Assembly (NCBI RefSeq): GCF_014647035.1
Contig: NZ_BMOK01000001.1
Location: 248,001-312,000 of the forward strand
DNA length: 64,000 nucleotides
Origin: Sporolactobacillus putidus
GTDB lineage: Bacteria > Bacillota > Bacilli > Bacillales > Sporolactobacillaceae
Direction: 5' to 3'
The notes under the pieces were generated by a model. That model did no database searches. It saw nothing but the letters and a program-made list of their open reading frames with translations, and had not been told where the DNA came from. Below are positions 55,118 to 64,000 of this stretch, in pieces (the stretch's first letter is position 1; the number at the start of each line of letters is the position of its first letter). Both the position numbers and the translations under genes were made by a program.

Positions 55118-55555
55118 ATGAAAGAAAAGATTGGTCTTTTGGCAACAGCAAGAAAGAAATCACACGGTCCCGCTCCGGTCACCGATTTCTATAAAAGTTC
55201 ACTGTTCATTAAGTCGCTTCATTATGCCCGGCAGGCTTATGATCGTTTTTACTTTTACAATGCTAGGGACGGCCTGCTGTTCCCCGATAAGATCATGGAA
55301 CCTTACGATGTCTCGATCCGGACCTTCCCGCAACCAGAGAAGGTTGAGTGGGGAAAACGGGTGATTCACATGCTGAACGATTATGAAGATCTGGACTCGG
55401 TTTCTCTTTTCCTGCATGGGGGCAGGATCTACCGAAATTACCTTGAACCCGAACTTAACCGCCTTGGCATTGCTTTTACCGTTCCTCTTGAAGGGATGAG
55501 CATCGGAAAGCAGCTTCAATGGTATGATGAACATACGCTTCTTTCAGAACGGTAA
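55118..55555 (+). CDS. DUF6884-like hypothetical protein
   Basis: 145 residues beginning MKEKIGLLATARKKSHGPAP. The layout resembles DUF6884 proteins: an N-terminal (S/T)(C/A)-x-KK strand, the TDFYKSSLFIKSLHYARQAYD helix, ARDGLLFPDKIMEPYDVSI and a C-terminal LFLHGGRIYRNYLEPEL. In that family a Cys often replaces the Ala of the first strand. I cannot assign a reaction. GGGGAGAG precedes the ATG. It is not part of the B. subtilis order here and may be a lineage-specific gain. Confidence 0.6.
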   Translation: MKEKIGLLATARKKSHGPAPVTDFYKSSLFIKSLHYARQAYDRFYFYNARDGLLFPDKIMEPYDVSIRTFPQPEKVEWGKRVIHMLNDYEDLDSVSLFLHGGRIYRNYLEPELNRLGIAFTVPLEGMSIGKQLQWYDEHTLLSER

Positions 55556-55668
55556 GAAGAATAAGCCGATTTATTTTTCTCGGCAGGCCCCGTTCATAGT
55601 CAAAAGCCTTCCTGCATCATAAACTATTGAATCAGGCAAGAAACCAATGATCAGGGAGGCTCTCACTT

Positions 55669-56100
55669 ATGGCTTACAGCGATGACAACAGGCCCCTGTC
55701 CGCAGCCAATCCTTTTTTCCACGATCCTGCTTCGTTTGGAGGCGGCACGCAGCAGCGGAACAATTTTTATTTTCCGCCCCGCCCTTTGGCCGCGGGATCG
55801 CAGGCAGGCGGTCCTTCAGAAACCCCCTTTCCCTACCCCTACACAAATGAAACGGCTGCCCCATTTATGGAAAACAGCTTCGAATGGTACGATCCGGTGA
55901 AAAGCGGAGGAGGCAGGATGCCCGGCCGGCCTCCCGAAACGGGCGGAGCCGGCAGGCTGGAACACAGGCTGATCATGGCCGAGAAAAGGCTAGAGCGATT
56001 CGAACGTGACCTTGAGCGCATAGACAGACGACTGCGTGTGGTGGAAAGAAGGCTCGGGTTTCCGATCCCGCCGGGCGGGATCCCCGGAATGCCCAGATAA
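55669..56100 (+). CDS. Proline/glycine-rich protein with C-terminal coiled coil, unassigned
   Basis: 143 residues in three parts. Residues 1-95 are low complexity (Pro, Gly, Phe, Asn, Tyr; FYFPPRPL, FPYPYTNE). Residues 96-128 form an Arg/Glu heptad stretch (LEHRLIMAEKRLERFERDLER). The tail PIPPGGIPGMPR is again proline-rich. The composition recalls spore-coat-associated proteins, and a mother-cell-like CATAAACTA box lies at 55618-55626, without a convincing -35. No family recognised. AGGGAGG precedes the ATG. Confidence 0.6.
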   Translation: MAYSDDNRPLSAANPFFHDPASFGGGTQQRNNFYFPPRPLAAGSQAGGPSETPFPYPYTNETAAPFMENSFEWYDPVKSGGGRMPGRPPETGGAGRLEHRLIMAEKRLERFERDLERIDRRLRVVERRLGFPIPPGGIPGMPR

Positions 56101-56154
56101 AATATGTCCGGTTCCTGCAAAGAAAAGATGAATAACTATGCTTTTTACCGAGTA

Positions 56155-56193
56155 AAGAGGACCCGCAAACAAAATCGTTTACCGGGTCCTCTT
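56155..56193. terminator. Bidirectional terminator
   Basis: Perfect 11-bp stem AAGAGGACCCG / CGGGTCCTCTT with a 17-nt loop that itself contains AAAC..GTTT. It separates the Pro/Gly-rich gene from convergent ytgP. Confidence 0.85.
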
Positions 56194-56203
56194 ATTTGAG
56201 TTT

Positions 56204-57799
56204 TTAGCGCATTCTGAGCGGACGGGATCTTCCCATGATTTTTCGAAGAAGTCCTGTCCATTTTGCGAGCACAAGATAGACAAGACAGCCGACACCAATG
56301 CTTAGAAACAAAACGATTGCCGCAGAACCTCTGCTTGTGGGAAACGTTCCTCCGAAAAGCTTGAAAATCAGTGAAATACTCAGCAGCATAATTATTGTAT
56401 AGGCAATGATATGTGAAAGTTGACGGGCAATCATGGAGAAACGGTACCCGGTCGTTCTTCTGATCGTAGCGACATTGATGATGATCGACACAGTATAGCC
56501 AATATCGGTAGCGATAATCGGGCCGATCATGCCGAACAGCAGCATGCAGACCGGATTAAGAAGAAGCTTTAAGATAACGCCGGAGGCGAGGCTAATCAGT
56601 GTCGTTCGCTGATGATTGATCCCCTGAAGGATGGAGGCCGTGACTTCAAAAAGAGAAAAGAACAGGGCGCTTGGCGCATACCAGCGCAGAATGCGGCCGC
56701 CGATCTCAAGACCCGGGGAACTGATATCGATCAGCAGTCCGTGGACGGTGTAACCGAGAATCGAAAGCCCGGCCACAGCGGGGATCGTCAGAAACAAAAC
56801 GAGTTGCAGCGCTTGTGTGATTTTCTGATTTACATCCTCCAGATCGCGCTTGGCATAGGAAACAATCATTGCCGGGACGACACTTGCGGCCAGCGAAGTC
56901 GCCAGCGTGTCCGGAATCATGACAAACTTCTGATCATTCATTGTCAAATCGGGGATGATGATTTTCAACATATTGTCTCCATAGTGAAGATAATGAAAGA
57001 CCATGGCCTGATCAATGGCCTGATAAAGCTGCAGGGCGATGCCTACCGCAACGAAAGGGACGGCGTAGGCGGTCAGTTCCCTGTACATCGATAGGAGAGA
57101 AATTCTGGCCCTTCTCGCTCTGGTCTGAACATTTTTCCGTGCATCAGGCCGCCTGACGACCCAATAGCGCATCACGACATAAAGTCCGGCAACGGCGCCG
57201 ACGAAGGCGGCAAAAGTGGCCAGGGCGGCGGCTGTTACCGCGGAGCCGTGTAAAATAACCATCACTATGAAAGCGCTGATCAGTATAAAAGCCACCCGGA
57301 CGATTTGTTCGGCAACCTGTGAGGCCGCTGTCGGCCCCATTGACTCAAAGCCCTGAAAATAGCCGCGCAGCAGGCTCATCACCGGAACGATGATAATGGC
57401 GATACTGACGACACGCATAACGAGTACGACATTGCCGACGTCCGTTTTCCCGACACCATACAGGTTGGCAATCCATGGAGAACCGAGAAAGAGGCAAAGA
57501 AATCCCAGAACACCTGTTGCCGACATCAATAAAAGGCCCGACCTGAGCAGACGTCTTCCCGTCTCATAATCGCCGAGCGCGTTGTATTTCGACACGAATT
57601 TGGCTACAGCAAGCGGCAGCCCCATGGTCGAGATGCTCAGTATAATCGCATAAGGCGTATAAGCAAACTGATAGAGAAAAGTGCCCTCATAGCCGGTCAT
57701 TGCCTGATAGGGAATAAAGAAAAGAATACCTAAAAATTTAGAAATGAAGGCGGCGACAGCAAGAATCATCGTCCCCCTGATTATTTTTGAAGTGGCCAT
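56204..57799 (-). CDS. ytgP: Lipid II flippase-type MOP exporter YtgP (MurJ)
   Basis: A polytopic membrane protein of 531 residues with about 14 helices, in the oligosaccharidyl-lipid flippase group of the MOP superfamily. B. subtilis YtgP complements MurJ loss in E. coli and is treated as a lipid II flippase; B. subtilis also has Amj. The N-terminus IIRGTMILAVAAFISKFLGIL and LPLAVAKFVSKYNA are typical. It is a single leftward gene with a terminator after it. Confidence 0.9.
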   Translation of the reverse strand: MATSKIIRGTMILAVAAFISKFLGILFFIPYQAMTGYEGTFLYQFAYTPYAIILSISTMGLPLAVAKFVSKYNALGDYETGRRLLRSGLLLMSATGVLGFLCLFLGSPWIANLYGVGKTDVGNVVLVMRVVSIAIIIVPVMSLLRGYFQGFESMGPTAASQVAEQIVRVAFILISAFIVMVILHGSAVTAAALATFAAFVGAVAGLYVVMRYWVVRRPDARKNVQTRARRARISLLSMYRELTAYAVPFVAVGIALQLYQAIDQAMVFHYLHYGDNMLKIIIPDLTMNDQKFVMIPDTLATSLAASVVPAMIVSYAKRDLEDVNQKITQALQLVLFLTIPAVAGLSILGYTVHGLLIDISSPGLEIGGRILRWYAPSALFFSLFEVTASILQGINHQRTTLISLASGVILKLLLNPVCMLLFGMIGPIIATDIGYTVSIIINVATIRRTTGYRFSMIARQLSHIIAYTIIMLLSISLIFKLFGGTFPTSRGSAAIVLFLSIGVGCLVYLVLAKWTGLLRKIMGRSRPLRMR

Positions 57800-58021
57800 T
57801 ATGTTCGCTCCCGAAGCCGTATACTCGGGCTGTTCGCCCGCGACCCTTTGTATTTTACCACATTAATTTTCATTTCGATAAAAAAGATAAGTCATTTTTT
57901 GAACGATTTTGTCGACATGCAGCTTTTTGCCGAAAGGTTAGGGCATTCAAAGAAAGACGGCGGTCCTGTTTTGTCGGAGGAGGCAAACGATGAATTTTTT
58001 CTGCCCTCATGCCGGGCGCAC

Positions 58022-58056
58022 AAAAAATCCGCTGCGTATTCTGATCCCGCAGCGGA
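58022..58056 (-). terminator. leuS terminator
   Basis: TCCGCTGCG / CGCAGCGGA stem with an 11-nt loop, followed on the minus strand by TTTTTT. The rest of 57800-58127 has no supported gene. Confidence 0.88.
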
Positions 58057-58127
58057 CAAGATAGATGTCACTCGTTTAATTTTGGCGTGTTTTCGGATCT
58101 GTTCCGTCCACAGTCAGCCGAATGTGA

Positions 58128-60557
58128 TTATCGAACAACAATATTGACGAGTTTGTCGGGGACGGCAACAACTTTTTTTACCGTTTTTCCTGCCAGACGT
58201 TGGGCAATAGCCGCCTCCAGCATCGCTCTTTTTTCAAGAGCTTCTTTTGAAGTGCCCTTATCAACGGTCAGTCTGGCGCGGATTTTCCCGTTAACCTGAA
58301 CAATGACCTCAATTTGTTTTTCAGCGAGTTTATGCACATCATAGCTCGGCCATGCCGATTTCTCAACGGATTGATCATGGCCAAGCAGCGACCAGATTTC
58401 CTCGCCAATGTGCGGGGCAACCGGAGAAAGCATCTGGATAAAGCCCTCTGCCATCGTTTTGGGAATCTGCTCCTGTTTATAGGCTTCATTTATAAAAGTC
58501 ATGAGCTGAGCGATAGCGGTATTAAAGTGCATGGCTTCGTAATCTTCGGTAACCTTCTTTACCGTCTGATGGTATACCTTCTCAAATTCGGTGTCAGGCA
58601 CCGCCGTTTCAGAAATCGCTTCTGAAAGCTTGCCGTTTACATCGACATAAAGCCGCCAGATCCGGTCAAGAAATCTGCGTGATCCGTCGATACCCTTTTC
58701 CGACCAAGCAACCGCCGCGTCGATCGGGCCCATAAACATTTCATAGAGACGAAGAGTATCCGCGCCGTGGGAAGTAACGATGTCATCCGGATTGACGACA
58801 TTGCCCTTGGATTTACTCATCTTTTCATGATTGCTTCCAAGAATCATGCCTTGATTCACCAGCTTATGAAACGGTTCTTTTGTCGGTACGACACCAAGAT
58901 CATACAGCGCTTTGTGCCAGAACCGGGCATACAGAAGGTGGAGCACCGCGTGCTCCGCGCCGCCAACATAAAGATCGACCGACAGCCATCTTTTCAGTTT
59001 CTCCGGATCGGCTAGCTGCTTTTTATTATGCGGATCCACGTAACGAAGAAAATACCAGCTGCTTCCGGCCCACTGAGGCATCGTATTGGTCTCCCGACGG
59101 CCTTTCATGCCGGTTTCCGGATCAACGACATGGATCCAGTCCGTATCGTTTGCGAGCGGGGATTCGCCCGTTCCCGAAGGCCTGATATTTTCCGTTTTCG
59201 GCAGCCGGAGCGGCAGTTCTTCTTCTGGCACCGGCTTCATCGATCCGTCCTCCATATGGATGACCGGAATCGGTTCGCCCCAATAGCGCTGGCGGCTGAA
59301 CAGCCAGTCGCGCAGCCGGTAAGTCACTTTACGTTTTCCGACCTGGCGTTCCTCTAGCCAGGCGATCATTTTCATGATCGCTTCTTTCTTGCCCAGACCA
59401 TTCAGAAATTCCGAGTTCACATGCTTGCCGTCACCGATAAACGCTTCTTTCGACAGATCTCCCCCGGCGACCACTTCGATGATCGGAAGACCGAATTTCT
59501 GCGCGAATTCATAGTCACGGCTATCATGCCCGGGAACAGCCATGATTGCGCCGGATCCATAAGTAATCAGCACATAGTCGGCGATCCATATAGGGATTTT
59601 CCGGCCATTAACCGGGTTGAGGGCATAGGCACCGGTAAAAGCGCCGGTTTTCGTCTTATTCAGGTCCGTCCGTTCAAGGTCGCTTTTTGCGGCCACCTCT
59701 TGACGATATGCATCGACATCGTTCCGCTGTTCCGCAGTTACAATTTTATCAACCAGTTTATGTTCCGGAGCCAGCACCATGTATGTTGCGCCGAACAGGG
59801 TGTCCGGCCGTGTCGTGAAGACCGTCACGGATTTTCCGGGATGCCCGTCAACCTGAAAGACTACTTCTGCACCCTCGGAACGCCCGATCCAGTTCCGCTG
59901 CATTTCCTTGATGCTCTCCGGCCAGTCCAGTTCATCGAGGTCGCTTAGCAGCCTGTCGGCATATGCCGTGATTTTCAGCATCCACTGTTTCATCGGTTTC
60001 CGGATGACCGGAAAACCGCCGCGCTCACTCTTGCCGTCGATGACTTCTTCATTTGCTAATACGGTGCCGAGCGCCGGGCACCAGTTGACCGGAACCTCCG
60101 CCATATAGGCAAGACCCTTCTTATAAAGCTGGAGGAAAATCCACTGCGTCCACTTGTAATAGTCCGGATCGGTTGTATTGATTTCACGGTCCCAGTCGTA
60201 TGAAAAACCGAGCGACTTGATCTGACGCTTGAAGGTCTGTATATTCTGTTCAGTAAATTGTGCCGGATCATGCCCGGTGTCAAGCGCATACTGTTCGGCG
60301 GGAAGTCCGAACGCATCCCATCCTATAGGATGAAGGACTTCAAACCCTTGCATCCGCTTCATCCGGGCGAGAATATCCGTCGCCGTATAGCCCTCAGGAT
60401 GGCCGACGTGAAGGCCCTTTCCCGAAGGATACGGGAACATGTCCAGAACGTAATATTTCGGTTTATCCGAGTCATCATTTGTCTTAAAAGTATGATGATC
60501 ATCCCAGTATTTTTGCCATTTCGCTTCAATTTTCCGATGGTCGAAAGCAAGTGCCAT
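58128..60557 (-). CDS. leuS: Leucyl-tRNA synthetase
   Basis: Charges tRNA-Leu. The 809 residues contain class I HIGH as [12 protein letters not shown] in the N-terminus, the CP1 editing domain ([25 protein letters not shown]-type proofreading site) and [15 protein letters not shown] near residue 585. The C-terminal domain has [11 protein letters not shown]. The ATG at 60557 follows GGGAGG; a longer frame starts eight codons earlier without a ribosome binding site. Controlled by the upstream T-box. Confidence 0.97.
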   Translation of the reverse strand: MALAFDHRKIEAKWQKYWDDHHTFKTNDDSDKPKYYVLDMFPYPSGKGLHVGHPEGYTATDILARMKRMQGFEVLHPIGWDAFGLPAEQYALDTGHDPAQFTEQNIQTFKRQIKSLGFSYDWDREINTTDPDYYKWTQWIFLQLYKKGLAYMAEVPVNWCPALGTVLANEEVIDGKSERGGFPVIRKPMKQWMLKITAYADRLLSDLDELDWPESIKEMQRNWIGRSEGAEVVFQVDGHPGKSVTVFTTRPDTLFGATYMVLAPEHKLVDKIVTAEQRNDVDAYRQEVAAKSDLERTDLNKTKTGAFTGAYALNPVNGRKIPIWIADYVLITYGSGAIMAVPGHDSRDYEFAQKFGLPIIEVVAGGDLSKEAFIGDGKHVNSEFLNGLGKKEAIMKMIAWLEERQVGKRKVTYRLRDWLFSRQRYWGEPIPVIHMEDGSMKPVPEEELPLRLPKTENIRPSGTGESPLANDTDWIHVVDPETGMKGRRETNTMPQWAGSSWYFLRYVDPHNKKQLADPEKLKRWLSVDLYVGGAEHAVLHLLYARFWHKALYDLGVVPTKEPFHKLVNQGMILGSNHEKMSKSKGNVVNPDDIVTSHGADTLRLYEMFMGPIDAAVAWSEKGIDGSRRFLDRIWRLYVDVNGKLSEAISETAVPDTEFEKVYHQTVKKVTEDYEAMHFNTAIAQLMTFINEAYKQEQIPKTMAEGFIQMLSPVAPHIGEEIWSLLGHDQSVEKSAWPSYDVHKLAEKQIEVIVQVNGKIRARLTVDKGTSKEALEKRAMLEAAIAQRLAGKTVKKVVAVPDKLVNIVVR

Positions 60558-60599
60558 GGCGAATTCCTCCCTTTTGAACACTCTTCTTTGTTGAAAAAT

Positions 60600-60870
60600 A
60601 TAAAACCCCCCGTCCTTAACTTCATGTCAGGGACGAGAGGTTGATCACAATAGCTATTCCCGCGGTACCACCCAAATTGGTGCCCGCTCTGCCCCGGCAG
60701 AACGGCACCCGCTTGATCCCTTAACGCGGGGTATTCGGTCATGTCATCCAGTCAAGGATGCCGACACGGCTCCCAGGCGAGTTCACTTACTCATCGGACC
60801 GGCTTGCACCAGACGCCGGTTCTCTGGTACCGGATCATAAGCTACTGTTCCTTTTCATTGTCGTTTAAAT
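60600..60870 (-). ncRNA. T-box riboswitch of leuS
   Basis: Read leftwards: stem I with the distal loops, a specifier loop containing GAA-CTC-GCC (CTC, leucine codon, at 60779-60781), and the T-box sequence TTTGGGTGGTACCGCGGG near 60660. It ends in a terminator stem built on CGTCC/GGACG followed by GGTTTTATATTT near 60600. Uncharged tRNA-Leu would favour the antiterminator formed with the T-box. Codon and gene agree. Confidence 0.93.
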
Positions 60871-60888
60871 TATCATGCTGTACCTTTC

Positions 60889-60917
60889 ATTGTATGTAAT
60901 CTGACAAAACATGTCAA
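60889..60917 (-). promoter_or_regulatory. leuS promoter
   Basis: Minus-strand -35 TTGACA (60912-60917) and -10 TACAAT (60889-60894), 17-bp spacer; the start lies about 20 nt before the T-box stem I. Confidence 0.8.
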
Positions 60918-61042
60918 TACAGATCGGACCCGCGTTTCAAAATTTTTCATTTTTCCTAAAACTGGACAATCACTTGAAGCTTTATGTTTTTGCCGAACTC
61001 TGCTAAAATTTGCGATAGATTGCCGAAAGGGGCCCATGATGC

Positions 61043-62017
61043 ATGCCCGAAAGAAACCGGCCGGATTTTTTCGGCCCTGACAAACGTTACTATTCCTGGA
61101 ATACTTATCTCAGGAGCAAGTTCGGAAAAAAAGTTTTTAAAGTTCCGCTGGACGGCGGATTCGACTGCCCGAATCGTGACGGCAAAGCGGCCTACGGCGG
61201 CTGCACGTTCTGCAGCCAGAAAGGTTCCGGAGACTTTGCCGGCGACCGCCGTGACGATCTGATCACACAATTCAATACGGTGAAAGCGAGAATGCTGCAG
61301 AAATGGCCTCATGCAAGCAGTTATATTGGGTTTTTCCAGGCTTTCACCAATACGTACGCACCGGTTAAAGTGCTTCGGGAGCGTTTTGAAGTCATTCTCG
61401 AACAGGAGGGCTGTGTCGGATTGTCTGTTGCAACACGTCCGGATTGTCTTCCGGATGATGTTGTTGATTATTTGGCGGAATTAAGCAGCCGCACCTTTCT
61501 GTGGGTCGAACTCGGCCTGCAGACTGTGCATGATCGGACCGGACTCCTGATCAATCGTGCACACGATTATCAATGTTTTGTTGAAGGTGTCGAAAAACTG
61601 CGCAGAAAGAATATTCCGGTCTGCGTCCACATTATCGACGGACTGCCCGGCGAAACACCGGAAATGATGATGGAAACTGCCCGGGCGGTCGCGGGACTTG
61701 ATGTACAGGGCATCAAAATCCACCTTCTCCATTTACTAAAAAAAACGGCGATGGTCAAGCAGTATGAAAAAGGTTTGCTGAAGTTTCTGGATTTCAATAC
61801 CTATGTGAATCTCGTCTGCGACCAACTGGAAATTCTGCCGCCGCACATGGTCATTCACAGACTCACCGGAGACGGGCCCGCCGATCTGATGATCGGTCCG
61901 ATGTGGAGCCTGAACAAATGGGAAGTACTTGACGCCATCGACGACGAACTGGCGAGACGCGATAGCTGGCAGGGAAAATATAATCAGTATCCGGATACCC
62001 GATCAGCCGAAAACTGA
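61043..62017 (+). CDS. ytqA: Radical SAM protein YtqA (TIGR01212 family)
   Basis: 324 residues. The iron-sulfur cluster motif is CPNRDGKAAYGGCTFCSQKG, with the spacing Cys-x12-Cys-x2-Cys of the YtqA family rather than Cys-x3-Cys-x2-Cys. Later GYIGFFQAFTNTYAPV, VGLSVATRPDCL and HIIDGLPGETPEMMM are Elp3-like barrel motifs. The reaction is unknown in this report. In B. subtilis ytqB (tRNA thiouridine methyltransferase MnmM) follows ytqA; here it is missing from the locus. GAAAGGGG lies before the start. It diverges from leuS. Confidence 0.9.
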   Translation: MPERNRPDFFGPDKRYYSWNTYLRSKFGKKVFKVPLDGGFDCPNRDGKAAYGGCTFCSQKGSGDFAGDRRDDLITQFNTVKARMLQKWPHASSYIGFFQAFTNTYAPVKVLRERFEVILEQEGCVGLSVATRPDCLPDDVVDYLAELSSRTFLWVELGLQTVHDRTGLLINRAHDYQCFVEGVEKLRRKNIPVCVHIIDGLPGETPEMMMETARAVAGLDVQGIKIHLLHLLKKTAMVKQYEKGLLKFLDFNTYVNLVCDQLEILPPHMVIHRLTGDGPADLMIGPMWSLNKWEVLDAIDDELARRDSWQGKYNQYPDTRSAEN

Positions 62018-62038
62018 TTGCAGCAGGTGAAGACGGAG

Positions 62039-62071
62039 AAGGCAGGCGCTCGAACGGGCGCCTGCCTTTTT
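62039..62071 (+). terminator. ytqA terminator
   Basis: AAGGCAGGCGC / GCGCCTGCCTT stem with an 8-nt loop and TTTTT; it also faces convergent ytpB. Confidence 0.9.
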
Positions 62072-62104
62072 CATACATATGTCTTTCTTTACTTATGCAT
62101 CCGC

Positions 62105-63172
62105 TTAGCTGCTCTGGCGCAGCCTCCGGTACAGCCAGCCGTTGACGAAGAAAAACAAACCGCAGCCTCCGGAACCCCGGATTAATTTTCTGGCGAGAAC
62201 CCGCACGTTGCGCTGCCTGGCCACCTTCCGGTCAGCCAGATAGATGCCAAGAAGCCCGCGGTTAATCATTTTGTGAAAATTTCTGTCCGGCATGCCGTCG
62301 ATCGCCGCGTCCGCTTCTTCAATAAAATGGTTAAAACGGTCCATCATTTCTTCTTCGCTGTTGTAATAGAAGCAGAAGTTGAGATCTCCCTCCTGTTTAT
62401 CCTCCTCCTGATCAACGAAATAATCCATTAAAATGTGCAGACCCTGCACCCATGGAAAATAGCTGTTTTTAATCGTCTGAACGAGCTGTTCCATCTCATG
62501 CCCCCGCGCAGCAGCATAGGAAACAATACAAAAAATGCCAAGAGTAGAACCTGAACAGGCAGCAAATTCATACCAGCTCATTTCAGGAAGCCTGTCCCTG
62601 TACTTCTGAAACCAGGCCACCAAACGCGGGACACGCTGATCCTTTTCAACATGCTTGTGTACCTGAAGATCACAGTAAAATCCGGCCAGTTCATGCAGAG
62701 ATGGCTGAATGTCGCCGAGCGTGTTCAATCGGGACAGAACGCCCTGACAGGTCGATACAAGATCCTGAAGATAGCCGCCGTCGGACGAGACGTCCCGATA
62801 TTGATAATAGTCGGCCGGGTCCGCACCCGGGGTCAGAGCATGCATCATTGCCCCGTGAAGGCTGCGGAAGTCTTCGGGATCAAGCGATACACTTCTGTCG
62901 CACAGATTGTCCAGATAATCGCTGATTGTCTGATAGGCGACGATAAAAGAAATGGCGTCGGTCATTTTTTCTCCGGCGAGTAAGCTGTAAATCGCGCCGC
63001 CTTCACAGTGAAAGGCTTTTGATTGAAGGCTTGCAAGCGCCTGTCTGCGCAGCTCCGGGTCCGGAATCAAGAGTGCCTTCCCTTTCCAGTTTTCAAGTTC
63101 GCTGTGCACTTGCGGAAGCACTTTCCGATAAATCTGCGCCATCAATCTCAACGGTCCGGATGGTACGGCCAT
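62105..63172 (-). CDS. ytpB: Tetraprenyl-beta-curcumene synthase YtpB (DUF2600)
   Basis: A class of terpene synthase found in spore-forming bacilli that cyclises tetraprenyl diphosphate toward C35 sesquarterpenes. The 355 residues include the Asp-rich motif in TISDYLDNLCDRS and a second acidic cluster in LMDYFVDQEEDK. YCDLQVHKHV and PDRNFHKMINRGLLGIYLADRKV are conserved in the family. The ATG at 63172 follows AAAGGAGGC; the frame is open for 40 codons upstream without a start signal. A two-basic-residue-rich C-terminus (SGGCGLFFFVNGWLYRRL) is usual. Confidence 0.9.
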   Translation of the reverse strand: MAVPSGPLRLMAQIYRKVLPQVHSELENWKGKALLIPDPELRRQALASLQSKAFHCEGGAIYSLLAGEKMTDAISFIVAYQTISDYLDNLCDRSVSLDPEDFRSLHGAMMHALTPGADPADYYQYRDVSSDGGYLQDLVSTCQGVLSRLNTLGDIQPSLHELAGFYCDLQVHKHVEKDQRVPRLVAWFQKYRDRLPEMSWYEFAACSGSTLGIFCIVSYAAARGHEMEQLVQTIKNSYFPWVQGLHILMDYFVDQEEDKQEGDLNFCFYYNSEEEMMDRFNHFIEEADAAIDGMPDRNFHKMINRGLLGIYLADRKVARQRNVRVLARKLIRGSGGCGLFFFVNGWLYRRLRQSS

Positions 63173-63384
63173 GAAGGATGCCTCCTTTACCCGTTTCAGT
63201 TCGTCTTTCTTAAAACCGCTTACGCTATGAAATAGTTTTCGTCTTCCCACTGCCCGATCCGTCTGAAAAAAACATTTTATCGGATACGGCATTCGTTGTG
63301 CCCCATTTAATCCTTTTTTATTATACGCTTTTTCCGAAACATAATTTCCGCTCTTTGTATCTCTCTTGATTTCCCGGACAACCC

Positions 63385-63428
63385 AAAAAGCCGTTTCTCA
63401 TCGCTTAAGTGCAACGAAAAACGGCTTT
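63385..63428 (-). terminator. metK terminator
   Basis: Perfect 10-bp stem AAAGCCGTTT / AAACGGCTTT with a 22-nt loop, followed on the minus strand by TTTTT; 11 bp past the metK stop. Confidence 0.88.
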
Positions 63429-63438
63429 AAACATCGTT

Positions 63439-64000
63439 TTATTTTTCGGATGCCGAAGAGCCTGCCAGCACCTGCTGTCTCAGCACTTCCGCTTTATCCG
63501 TTCTTTCCCAGGGAAGATCGATGTCGGTCCGTCCAAAATGTCCGTACGCCGCTGTCCGGAGGTAAATCGGCCTGCGCAGATCAAGCATTTTGATAATGCC
63601 TGCCGGGCGCAGATCAAAATTGTCATGAATCAATTCCACAAGCCGCTCTTCCGTCGCTTTCCCTGTTCCAAATGTGTCGACGGAAATCGAAACGGGCTGA
63701 GCAACACCGATCGCATAGGCCAGCTGAACCTCGCATTTTTCCGCAAGACCAGCTGCGACGATGTTCTTCGCCGCATAACGTGCGGCGTAGGACGCCGAAC
63801 GGTCGACTTTCGTCGCATCTTTGCCTGAAAACGCACCGCCGCCGTGGCGGGCGTATCCTCCATAAGTATCGACGATGATTTTGCGTCCCGTCAGACCTGC
63901 GTCGCCCTGCGGCCCCCCGATGACAAAACGCCCCGTCGGATTAATGAAGAATTTGGTTCTGTCGTCGATCAGGCCCTTCGGCAATATCGGCGAGATCACA
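63439..64000 (-). CDS. metK: S-adenosylmethionine synthetase (3' part only)
   Basis: The C-terminal 187 or so residues of the ATP + methionine to SAM enzyme; the 5' part lies beyond the right edge. Visible are [24 protein letters not shown], the [26 protein letters not shown]/methionine loop and the C-terminal [14 protein letters not shown]. The last 20 residues ([17 protein letters not shown]) are normal for the family. Its regulatory region, likely a SAM riboswitch, is outside the window. Confidence 0.97.
   Translation of the reverse strand, partial: VISPILPKGLIDDRTKFFINPTGRFVIGGPQGDAGLTGRKIIVDTYGGYARHGGGAFSGKDATKVDRSASYAARYAAKNIVAAGLAEKCEVQLAYAIGVAQPVSISVDTFGTGKATEERLVELIHDNFDLRPAGIIKMLDLRRPIYLRTAAYGHFGRTDIDLPWERTDKAEVLRQQVLAGSSASEK

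Noticed and set aside
57840-58127. Small gene between leuS and ytgP
   Set aside because: Open frames of 60-100 codons exist, but they cross the leuS terminator and lack a ribosome binding site.

Overview
The window is bacterial chromosome from an endospore-forming member of the Bacillales. Evidence is an alpha/beta-type small acid-soluble spore protein with a sigma-G-like promoter, the sporulation genes ytvI, ytrH-ytrI and ytfJ, a ytpB-type terpene synthase, EzrA, SftA and CcpA. Gene order follows the ytv-ytp stretch of Bacillus subtilis. Moderate base composition, gene losses relative to B. subtilis and a relocated his operon would fit Sporolactobacillaceae or a close relative; that placement is inference. 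There are no rRNA, tRNA, prophage or CRISPR loci.

Layout. 1-510: a leftward promoter with a cre-like box (probably for citZ, outside the window) and a triple tandem repeat abutting ytvI. 0.5-11.1 kb: central carbon and lipid genes, read leftwards (accD-accA-pfkA-pyk-thioesterase-fxsA), and dnaE. 11.2-19.9 kb: ytrHI, nrnA, ytoI, ytkL, a Xaa-Pro peptidase, a GT8 glycosyltransferase, ackA-ytxK and a probable 50-codon gene. 20.1-28.6 kb: ytfI-ytfJ and a complete, tightly overlapped hisZGDBHAFI operon. 28.7-36.7 kb: ssp, thiI-nifZ, ezrA, a TauE/SafE transporter, a TetR regulator, ytsP and rpsD. 36.9-48.1 kb: a class A PBP, a decayed IS200 element, ccpA, ytxGH, murC, and sftA-ytpR-ytpQ. 48.2-64.0 kb: a DUF84 protein, ytzB, trmB, ytmP, a NERD-like gene, thpR, ytkP, ytzE, two unassigned genes, a MurJ-type flippase, leuS with a T-box, ytqA, ytpB and the 3' part of metK.

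The most unusual content is intergenic. At least seven loci (168, 7597, 20111, 31646, 48217, 49231, 51472) carry one structured repeat family, all in the same orientation. It is built from modules: a short hairpin, an optional block of about 57 bp with hairpins closed by AGGAC loops, and a terminal dyad TTACACTATA/TATAGTGTAA. Copies differ by compensatory changes in the stems. Two loci are tandem triplicates in which only the last unit carries the AGGAC block. Five of the seven begin right after the 3' end of a leftward gene, and one supplies the last codons and stop of dnaE. A second, unrelated element (21551-21873) with 10-bp terminal inverted repeats is a chain of nested hairpins, again with AGGAC, AGGAU or complementary loops, and lies between hisI and the his terminator. 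These structured repeats are my best candidates for an undescribed system.
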